Assembly (NCBI GenBank): GCA_025456105.1
Contig: JALOLG010000091.1
Coordinates: 1-6,436 of the forward strand
Direction of reading: 5' to 3'
DNA length: 6,436 bases
Source of the DNA: Ilumatobacteraceae bacterium
GTDB lineage: Bacteria > Actinomycetota > Acidimicrobiia > Acidimicrobiales > Ilumatobacteraceae
The notes under the pieces are model-generated. The model was not told where the DNA came from, did no database searches, and was given only the letters and a program-made list of their open reading frames with translations. Below are positions 1 through 6,436 of the stretch, piece by piece; the first letter of the stretch is position 1; the number at the start of each line of letters is the position of its first letter. Both the position numbers and the translations under genes were made by a program.

Positions 1-164
1 TGCGCGAGATCCTCGGCGTACCCGACCACGTGGCGCTGTCGGCGTGCATCACGCTCGGCCGACCCGAGGGCCGCCACGGGCCGGTCCGCCGTCGTCCGCT
101 CGACGAGATCACGTTCGACGATGCGTGGGGGGTCCCCGCCGTGTGGGCAGCCGACCCCTCGTAG
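1..164 (+). CDS. Nitroreductase family protein, C-terminal end (partial)
   Basis: Only the last 53 codons are present (reading frame from base 3, stop TAG at 162-164); the start lies upstream of the window. The fragment reads REILGVPDHVALSACITLGR, then PEGRHGPVRRRPLDEI, and ends in AVWAADPS. A 'LG(I/V)P..V...A.I.LG.P' stretch followed by a basic RRRPL and a downstream W is the usual tail of FMN-dependent nitroreductase-like oxidoreductases of Actinobacteria. Members are flavoproteins that reduce nitro compounds, quinones or similar acceptors with NAD(P)H; the real substrate cannot be told from this tail. The stop codon is also part of the probable -10 element of the next gene. The family call rests on a short segment, so it is fairly likely but not certain. 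Confidence 0.65.
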   Translation, partial: REILGVPDHVALSACITLGRPEGRHGPVRRRPLDEITFDDAWGVPAVWAADPS

Positions 165-167
165 CAT
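162..167 (+). promoter_or_regulatory. Probable -10 element for a leaderless xylulokinase transcript
   Basis: TAGCAT matches the actinobacterial TANNNT -10 consensus and ends 6 bases before the ATG at 174. Transcription would therefore start at, or within a base of, the A of the start codon, giving a leaderless mRNA. There is no Shine-Dalgarno sequence before this ATG, which agrees. The TAG of this element is the stop codon of the upstream nitroreductase gene. No good -35 is visible about 17 bases upstream. Inferred from spacing only. Confidence 0.5.
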
Positions 168-173
168 CCGCCC

Positions 174-1574
174 ATGCCCCTCGTCGCCGGCATCGACCTG
201 TCCACCCAGAGCACCACGGTGGAGGTGCGCGACCTCGACACCGGGGCGGTGGTGGCACGTGGCTCGGCGCCGCACCCACCGACCACCCCACCCCGGAGCG
301 AGCAGGACCCCGCCGTGTGGTGGGCCGCCTTCCGGGCGGCGTGGGCGCAGGCCGGCGCACCCGCCGTCGCCGCCGTGTCCGTGGCCGGGCAGCAGCACGG
401 GATGGTGGCGCTCGACGCCGACGAGGCGGTGATCCGGCCGGCGAAGCTGTGGAACGACACGGAGTCGGCTCCCGACGCCGGGTGGCTGCGCCAGCAGCTC
501 GCCGGCGGTGACCCGGCGTGGGCCGAGGCCGTCGGATCGGTCCCGCTCGCCGCGTTCACGGTGACGAAGCTCTCGTGGCTGCACCGGTCGGAGCCCGAGC
601 ACTGGGCGCGCCTCGCCCACGTCCTCCTGCCCCACGACTGGCTCACGCTGCAGCTGTGCGGGGAGCGGGTCACCGACCGGGGTGATGCCTCCGGCACCGG
701 CTACTGGAGCCCGGCGACGGGGGAGTACCGCTGGGACCTGCTGCGCATCGTCGATCGCGACCGCGACTGGACCGACGTCGTGCCGCGGGTCCTCGGCCCG
801 CGGGAGCCCGCCGGCACCTGGAACGGCGCCGTCGTGGGTCCCGGCACGGGTGACAACATGGCGGCCGCGCTCGGACTCGGCCTCGGCGAGGGCGACGCGA
901 TGGTGTCGATCGGCACGTCGGGCACCCTCAGCGCACGCAGCCCGGTCCCGACCGCCGACCCGTCCGGGGCGGTGGCCGGCTTCGCCGACGCGACGGGGGC
1001 GTACCTGCCGCTCGTGTGCACCCTGAACGCCGCCAAGGTGCTCGACGCCGTGGCCCGGCTGCTCGGGGTCGACCACCACGAGCTCGACCGCCTCGCCGCA
1101 GCGGCAGGGCCGGGCGGACCGGTGCTGGTGCCGTACCTCGACGGCGAGCGCACGCCCGATCGCCCCGGCGCCTCGGGCTGGATCGGTGGTCTGCGGTCCG
1201 ACGTCACCCGGGAGCAGCTCGCTCGCGCGGCGGTCGACGGCGTGGCGTGCGGGCTCCTCGACGGGCTCGACGCGCTCTGCCGTCACGCCGCCGTCGGGCG
1301 CATCGTGCTCACGGGCGGCGCGAGCGCGTCGGCGGTGCTGCGCGGGGTGCTCGCTGCGCTCGCCGGTGTGCCCGTCACGCACACCGAGCAGGCCGAGGCC
1401 GTGGCGGCCGGGGCGTGCGTGCAGGCGGCGGCGACCCTGCTCGGTGAGGATCTCGCCGACGTGGGACGCGGATGGGGTCTCGGCGCCACCACCGATGTCG
1501 CGCCGCGCGACGACGTCCCCGACGACCTCCGCGACCGGTACGCAGCCGCCCGCGATCTGGTGGCGGCGGGGTGA
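174..1574 (+). CDS. xylB: FGGY-family carbohydrate kinase, probable xylulokinase
   Basis: This gene encodes 466 residues, close to the usual 480-500 of the family. It is predicted to phosphorylate D-xylulose with ATP to xylulose 5-phosphate, feeding the pentose phosphate pathway in the cytoplasm. Both FGGY halves are present. The N-terminal half has the phosphate motif GIDLSTQST (6-14), AGQQHGM (71-77, sugar-binding region) and LWND (92-95). The C-terminal half has GTGDN (224-228) with D227 at the catalytic-base position of XylB, SIGTSGT (245-251), YLDGERTP (321-328) and the adenosine-site LTGGAS (379-384). One oddity: the Lys/Arg that normally follows the phosphate-1 loop is Thr15. The ATG at 174 is chosen because the motif begins at residue 6 and a TANNNT box sits 6 bases upstream. 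No xylose isomerase, transporter or regulator is in view, so the exact sugar is inferred from sequence type; another ketose or polyol is possible. The stop overlaps the next start (GTGA). Confidence 0.86.
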   Translation: MPLVAGIDLSTQSTTVEVRDLDTGAVVARGSAPHPPTTPPRSEQDPAVWWAAFRAAWAQAGAPAVAAVSVAGQQHGMVALDADEAVIRPAKLWNDTESAPDAGWLRQQLAGGDPAWAEAVGSVPLAAFTVTKLSWLHRSEPEHWARLAHVLLPHDWLTLQLCGERVTDRGDASGTGYWSPATGEYRWDLLRIVDRDRDWTDVVPRVLGPREPAGTWNGAVVGPGTGDNMAAALGLGLGEGDAMVSIGTSGTLSARSPVPTADPSGAVAGFADATGAYLPLVCTLNAAKVLDAVARLLGVDHHELDRLAAAAGPGGPVLVPYLDGERTPDRPGASGWIGGLRSDVTREQLARAAVDGVACGLLDGLDALCRHAAVGRIVLTGGASASAVLRGVLAALAGVPVTHTEQAEAVAAGACVQAAATLLGEDLADVGRGWGLGATTDVAPRDDVPDDLRDRYAAARDLVAAG

Positions 1575-2137
1575 GCGACCCCTTCGCCGTGCTCGGGCTG
1601 CCGCCCGACGCCGAGCCCGACGACATCGCCGCAGCCCGGCGCCGGCTGGCCAAGGCGGCGCACCCGGATCTGGGCGGTGACGCCCGGCGCATGCAGGAGC
1701 TGAACGAGGCCGCGCGGCGAGCGACCGAGCTCGCCCGGGAGCGCGCGGCGGCACCGCCACCGGCGCCCCCCACCCCGCCGGCGCACGGCACCTCGCCGGG
1801 CTGGTCGCGTCGCGGGGTGTCCGATCACCCGTCGTTCGCCGTCGAGGCGCTCCCCGCCGAGGCGTTCGAGGCACTCCTCGTCGCCGCGTCGTGGCTGGGC
1901 GAGGTGCTCGTGGACGAGCCGCCGTACCTGCTCGAGGTGCACCTGCAGGAGCCGGTCGAGTGCTGGTGCCGCCTCGACCTCCTGCCCGACGCCGGTGCCA
2001 GCACGGTCGGCATCACGGCGGTGGGCGTGGAGGGAGATGCCGTGCCCGACGTCGACGCGATCCGCGACGCGTGGATCAGCGCGCTCAACGAGCTCGACTG
2101 GGACGAGCTCAGCGACCCGCCGCCGCTGCGGCCTTGA
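1571..2137 (+). CDS. Short J-domain (DnaJ-like) protein with unassigned C-terminal region
   Basis: The product has 188 residues. The N-terminus, about 3-58, is a J domain: DPFAVLGLPPDAEPDDI (3-19), a basic helix II, the diagnostic HPD tripeptide at 31-33, then a helix III with ELNEAARRA. J domains stimulate the ATPase of DnaK/Hsp70, so a co-chaperone or DnaK-recruiting role is plausible. Full DnaJ features (Gly/Phe region, CxxCxGxG zinc fingers, substrate domains) are absent. A Pro/Ala-rich linker (60-72) leads to a 100-residue acidic region (about 86-185) with WLGEVLVDEPPYLLEVHL and ending in LNELDWDEL, which I cannot assign to a family. No signal peptide or membrane segment is seen. The GTG at 1571 is chosen because it places the J domain at the start and overlaps the kinase stop by 4 bases, which suggests translational coupling; the frame stays open further upstream but that part lies inside the kinase gene and looks like shadow sequence. 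Its 3' end overlaps the opposite-strand Sua5 gene by 29 bases. Confidence 0.8.
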   Translation: MSDPFAVLGLPPDAEPDDIAAARRRLAKAAHPDLGGDARRMQELNEAARRATELARERAAAPPPAPPTPPAHGTSPGWSRRGVSDHPSFAVEALPAEAFEALLVAASWLGEVLVDEPPYLLEVHLQEPVECWCRLDLLPDAGASTVGITAVGVEGDAVPDVDAIRDAWISALNELDWDELSDPPPLRP

Positions 2138-2942
2138 GCAAGCGGTCGCGCAGCGCGTGACCGAGCCCGGCCGCGGGCGGCTCGACGGCCACCACCACCT
2201 GCACGCCGCGCCGGTCGGCGACGAGGCGCACCGTGGCATCGGGGGCGTAGTGCGACACGAGCATGCCGCTCGCCCGCCGCTCGCCGCTGGCCGGCGCCAG
2301 CCCGACCCCGCCGTCGTCGGCGAGCAGGGCCACGACGTCCTCCACCGCGATCCCGCCGGGCCGGAGCACCTGGGGTGGCTCCACCGTGCAGTCGACGATC
2401 GTGCTCTCCACCCCGACCGGGCACGCCCCACCGTCGAGCACGGCGTCGTGCGCCGGGTCGAGCAGGTCGCCCAGGTCGTCGAGCACGTGCTGCGCGGTGG
2501 TGGGGCTGACACGTCCGAACCGGTTGGCGGACGGGGCGGCGAGCCCGGTGCCCACGAGCTCGAGGAGGCGTGTGGTGAGCGGGTGCGCGGGAACCCGGAT
2601 GCCGACGGTGTCGCGTCCGCCGGTGACGACGTCGGGGACGAGCGCCGAGCGCCGCAGCAGCAGCGTGAGCGGACCGGGCCAGCACGCGGCGGCCAGCCGG
2701 GCGGCGGCATCGGGGATCGCGACGACCCACGCCGGCAGCTCCTCGGCGGTGGCGAGGTGGACGATCAGGGGATGATCGACCGGTCGGCCCTTGAGCGCGA
2801 ACACCCGGGCCACTGCGTCGGGCCGGTCGACTCGGGCGGCGAGTCCGTACACCGTCTCGGTGGGGATCGCGACCAGCCCACCCGACTCGAGTCGCCGTGC
2901 CGCCTCGTGCGGGTCGGTGATGAGGAGCGCCGCGCCGCTCAC
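2109..2942 (-). CDS. L-threonylcarbamoyladenylate synthase (Sua5/YrdC/YwlC family)
   Basis: This 277-residue cytoplasmic enzyme is predicted to make threonylcarbamoyl-AMP from threonine, bicarbonate and ATP, the first step of the t6A modification at A37 of ANN-decoding tRNAs; TsaD and partners finish it. The YrdC domain covers about 7-205: PTETVYGL (27-34), KGRP (51-54, nucleotide-binding basic residues), HPLIVHL, WPGPLTLLL (88-96), VGIRVP (113-118), APSANRFGRVSPT (136-148) and GVEST (177-181), LRPG (193-196). After this comes the Sua5-type linker SGMLVSHYAP (225-234) and about 40 further residues, far less than the full second domain of 330-350-residue Sua5 proteins. It is thus intermediate between short YrdC/TsaC and long Sua5. 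The GTG at 2942 overlaps the hydrolase stop as GTGA with no Shine-Dalgarno, so translation is probably coupled to that gene. It ends 29 bases inside the facing J-domain gene. Confidence 0.92.
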   Translation of the reverse strand: MSGAALLITDPHEAARRLESGGLVAIPTETVYGLAARVDRPDAVARVFALKGRPVDHPLIVHLATAEELPAWVVAIPDAAARLAAACWPGPLTLLLRRSALVPDVVTGGRDTVGIRVPAHPLTTRLLELVGTGLAAPSANRFGRVSPTTAQHVLDDLGDLLDPAHDAVLDGGACPVGVESTIVDCTVEPPQVLRPGGIAVEDVVALLADDGGVGLAPASGERRASGMLVSHYAPDATVRLVADRRGVQVVVAVEPPAAGLGHALRDRLLKAAAAAGR

Positions 2943-3625
2943 GAGGGGACGGCGTCGAGGAACTCGAGCATCGCGTCGATGAACCCGAACGACTCCGGCG
3001 TGGCGAAGTGGTCGACGCCGGGCAGCACGCGCAGCGAGGCGCGGGGGAGCGCGGCGACCAGCTCGTCGGCGGGGTGCACCGGGTCGCGGTCGCCCACGAC
3101 CACGAGCACGGGGCAGTCGACGTGGGCGAGGTCGGCGGCCGTGAGGGGGGCAGGGCGCGGCCGGCGCATGACCGCGGCGAGCGCCTCGGGGTCGTTCCCC
3201 GGGCCCTGCGCGTAGTGGGCGAACGCATGGGCGACGGTGTCCTCGGCCGGCGCATCACCCTCGAGCGCGGCCAGGATCCGCTGGGTGCCGGCATCGTCGG
3301 GCTCGAACACGTTGCGGCCGATGCCGGCGAGCACGAGCCGGTGGAAGCGATCGGGATGGGCGACGGCCGTGCGAAGCAGGGTGAGGGCTCCCAGCGAGAA
3401 CCCGACCGCGTCGACCGGGCCGTCGGGGAGCGCCTCCACCACCCGAGCGGTGAGGTCGGCGTACTCGGCCGGGTCGTGGGGTCGGGGTGCGGTCCCGTGA
3501 CCCAGCAGGTCGACCCCGATCACCTGCCGGCCGGCGTCCGCCACGAGGGCCGTGATGCCGGGACGCACCCAGGTCTGCTCGTGCGAGCCGGCCCAGCCGT
3601 GGACGAAGAGGACCGGCGTCGACAC
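2939..3625 (-). CDS. Alpha/beta-fold hydrolase
   Basis: With the start chosen here the protein has 228 residues. It shows a standard alpha/beta hydrolase layout: first strand VLFVHGWAG (5-13, oxyanion-hole HG), GVDLLGHG (37-44), nucleophile elbow GFSLG (75-79) with Ser77, the acid strand PVLVVVGDRDPVHP (172-185) with Asp181, and the histidine VDHFATP (204-210) with His206. A cap region of about 60 residues lies between 105 and 165. All three catalytic residues are present, so it is probably an active esterase, thioesterase or C-C hydrolase; the substrate is unknown. The frame is open to an upstream GTG at 3700, which would add 25 Pro/Gly/Arg-rich residues before the fold. I prefer the GTG at 3625 because the first beta strand follows at once and a TAGCCT box lies 7 bases upstream. 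It is the first gene of a two-gene unit with the Sua5-type gene; nothing shows a functional link to tRNA modification. No signal peptide or membrane segment is visible. Confidence 0.85.
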   Translation of the reverse strand: MSTPVLFVHGWAGSHEQTWVRPGITALVADAGRQVIGVDLLGHGTAPRPHDPAEYADLTARVVEALPDGPVDAVGFSLGALTLLRTAVAHPDRFHRLVLAGIGRNVFEPDDAGTQRILAALEGDAPAEDTVAHAFAHYAQGPGNDPEALAAVMRRPRPAPLTAADLAHVDCPVLVVVGDRDPVHPADELVAALPRASLRVLPGVDHFATPESFGFIDAMLEFLDAVPS

Positions 3626-3632
3626 GACGGGG

Positions 3633-3638
3633 AGGCTA
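3633..3638 (-). promoter_or_regulatory. Probable -10 element for the hydrolase/Sua5 unit (leaderless)
   Basis: On the minus strand TAGCCT is followed by 7 bases (CCCCGTC) and then the GTG at 3625. This is the spacing expected if transcription starts at the start codon itself. No purine-rich Shine-Dalgarno precedes this GTG. A GTGACA resembling a -35 sits further upstream (3652-3657) but only 13 bases away, which is too close, so a -35 is not convincing. Confidence 0.45.
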
Positions 3639-3681
3639 ACCCACCCGGTCCTGTCACCCAGGGGGTCGGGACGGCGGCCAC

Positions 3682-5147
<1,466 letters not shown>

Positions 5148-5148
<1 letters not shown>

Positions 5149-5786
5149 TGGGCTCGCCGATCGTCATCGCGATCGACGGACCGGCCGGTGCGGGCAAGAG
5201 CACGGTCGCCCGGGCGGTGGCGGCGCGCCTCGGGCTCGGCTACCTCGACACCGGGGCGATGTACCGAGCGGTCACGTTCGCCGCGCTGCGCGAGGGCGTC
5301 GCAGTGCACGATCGTGAGGAGGTGGCCGAGCTCGCGCGCCGGGTCGACATCGTGCTGGAGGACGGCACGGTGACCGTCGACGGCGTCGACGCCACCGCCG
5401 CCATCCGCACCCGTGAGGTCACCGAGGCGGTGAGCGCCGTCGCGGCCAACAGCGAGGTGCGCGCCGCCCTCGTGGAGCGCCAGCGCGCGTGGGTGGCGGC
5501 CCACGGCGGCGGCGTCGTGGAGGGGCGCGACATCGGCTCGGTGGTGTTCCCCGACGCCCGGCTGAAGCTCTTCGTGACGGCGAGCCCGCGGGTGCGCGCC
5601 GAGCGCCGGGTGGGTGAGATCGGCGGCGACGTCGACGAGGTCGAGGCGGCGATCATCGAGCGCGACCGACGCGACTCCACCCGAGCCGACAGCCCGCTGC
5701 TGGAGGCCGACGGGGCCGTCGTCGTCGACACCACCGGCCTCGCCGTCGAGGAGGTCGTCGAGCTCATCCTGGCGAGGCTGGGGTGA
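5148..5786 (+). CDS. cmk: Cytidylate kinase (CMP/dCMP kinase)
   Basis: This 212-residue enzyme, normal length for bacterial Cmk, transfers phosphate from ATP to CMP or dCMP to give CDP/dCDP, recycling cytidylates released by RNA turnover and lipid synthesis. Visible motifs are the Walker A loop GPAGAGKST (11-19), YLDTGAMYRA (32-41, CMP-site), a short NMP-binding insertion (about 60-95), VEGRDIGSVVFPDA (124-137) and the lid/CMP-binding ERDRRDSTRADSPL (171-184). The final helix ends at Gly212. ATG 5148 is chosen because the P-loop strand begins right after it; a GTG one codon earlier (5145) is possible. The start shares one base with the guaB1 stop and the end overlaps the acyltransferase start by 4 bases, so all three are probably co-transcribed and coupled. 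Nothing essential is missing. Confidence 0.96.
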
Positions 5787-6436
5787 GCCAGGTCGACTCG
5801 TTCCTCGCCGGCAGCTCGTTCGCGAGCCGGGCGTGGTACCGCTTCGCCCGCACCCTCATCATGCTCGTCACCCGCGCGTACACCCGGATGTCGATCGAGG
5901 GCCGCGAGCACGTGCCCGCCGAGGGTCCGTTCATCCTGGCGCCGGTGCACCGCTCCTACGTCGACACCCCGATCGTGTGCTGCGTGACCCCCCGCCGCCT
6001 GCGCTACATGGGCAAGGACACGATGTGGAAGCACCGCTGGTCGGCGTGGCTGCTCTCGGGCCTCGGTGGGTTCCCGGTCACGCGGGGCACCGCCGACCGG
6101 GAGGCGCTGCGGCGCTGCATCGTCGTGCTCGAGGCCGGCGAGCCGCTCGTGCTGTTCCCCGAAGGCGAGCGCAAGTCCGGCCCGGTGGTGCAGCCGCTGT
6201 TCGACGGCGCGGTGTACGTGGCGGCCAAGGCGCAGGTGCCGATCGTGCCCGTGGGCATCGGCGGCAGCGAGCGCGTCATGCCGAAGGGCACGAACGTGAT
6301 CTACCCCCGCAAGGTGCACGTGATCGTGGGCCCGCCGATCCCGCCGCCGCCGCTGCAGGGCAAGCGGGTGCAGCGCGACGAGCTCACGGCGACGTCGCAG
6401 GCGCTGCACGCCGAGCTGCAGCGCCTCTTCGACACG
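5783..6436 (+). CDS. plsC: PlsC-type acyltransferase, probable 1-acylglycerol-3-phosphate acyltransferase (3' end cut)
   Basis: The 218 residues present read to the window edge without a stop, so the gene continues. The N-terminal 15-36 segment (YRFARTLIMLVTRAYTRMSI) is hydrophobic-amphipathic and could hold the protein at the membrane. Acyltransferase block I is HRSYVD (56-61, HX4D catalytic pair), block II GGFPVTRG (95-102), block III FPEGER (125-130) and block IV VPIVPVGIGG (152-161). Such enzymes acylate lysophosphatidate to phosphatidate. Two positions differ from the textbook form: Val replaces Asn before the catalytic His, and block III has EGER where EGTR is common. The GTG start at 5783 overlaps the cmk stop (GTGA) and has a GAGG 5 bases upstream. 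The cmk-plsC pairing is a recurrent bacterial arrangement and fits CTP-dependent activation of phosphatidate. It could instead acylate another acceptor. Most of a usual 220-250-residue protein is probably here. Confidence 0.88.
   Translation, partial: MSQVDSFLAGSSFASRAWYRFARTLIMLVTRAYTRMSIEGREHVPAEGPFILAPVHRSYVDTPIVCCVTPRRLRYMGKDTMWKHRWSAWLLSGLGGFPVTRGTADREALRRCIVVLEAGEPLVLFPEGERKSGPVVQPLFDGAVYVAAKAQVPIVPVGIGGSERVMPKGTNVIYPRKVHVIVGPPIPPPPLQGKRVQRDELTATSQALHAELQRLFDT

Noticed and set aside
2162..2183. GC-rich inverted repeat (GAGCC...GGCTC) near the convergent gene ends, considered as a terminator
   Set aside because: It lies inside the Sua5 coding sequence, has no U tract on either side, and such palindromes arise by chance at this GC content.
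1283..3294. Two long minus-strand open frames (1283-2710 and 1825-3294) crossing several genes
   Set aside because: They are Arg/Pro/Ser-rich, cross the borders of real genes on both strands and show no conserved motif; they are shadow frames.
5240..6409. Long minus-strand open frame (389 codons) opposite cmk and plsC
   Set aside because: Its composition is typical of an antisense shadow (Arg/His/Ala/Ser-rich) with no recognisable domain, and both plus-strand genes are certain.

Overview
The window comes from a high-GC actinobacterium-like chromosome. Every gene shows the strong G/C bias at third codon positions, GTG starts and start/stop overlaps common in Actinomycetota. The gene types, notably a GuaB1-type CBS-containing IMPDH relative, an actinobacterial-style xylulokinase and TANNNT -10 elements next to start codons, also fit that phylum. 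An uncultured or marine/freshwater acidimicrobial lineage is my guess from general look, not something the sequence proves.

Layout. (1) Positions 1-164 hold the C-terminal end of a nitroreductase-family protein on the + strand. (2) Positions 174-2137 (+) form a two-gene unit: an FGGY carbohydrate kinase of the xylulokinase type, then a short J-domain protein whose start overlaps the kinase stop by 4 bases. (3) Positions 2109-3625 (-) form a two-gene unit read the other way: an alpha/beta hydrolase, then a Sua5/YrdC-type threonylcarbamoyl-AMP synthase, again joined by a 4-base overlap. Its end overlaps the J-domain gene tail to tail by 29 bases. (4) Positions 3626-3711 are the only real intergenic gap, a divergent promoter region. 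(5) Positions 3712-6436 (+) hold a tightly packed run: guaB1 (probable GMP reductase), cmk (cytidylate kinase) and a PlsC-type acyltransferase cut by the window edge. These genes overlap by 1 and 4 bases.

How they fit together. The right-hand run links nucleotide metabolism (purine salvage by GuaB1, CMP/dCMP phosphorylation by Cmk) to phospholipid synthesis, since phosphatidate made by PlsC is activated with CTP. The left half mixes sugar phosphorylation, a possible DnaK co-chaperone and tRNA t6A synthesis, with no obvious shared pathway. I see no mobile element, tRNA, rRNA, CRISPR array, phage gene or defence system. This is mostly ordinary housekeeping DNA. The points most worth a second look are the J-domain protein's unassigned C-terminal region, the probable leaderless promoters, the Lys-to-Thr change in the kinase phosphate motif and the non-IMPDH flap of GuaB1.
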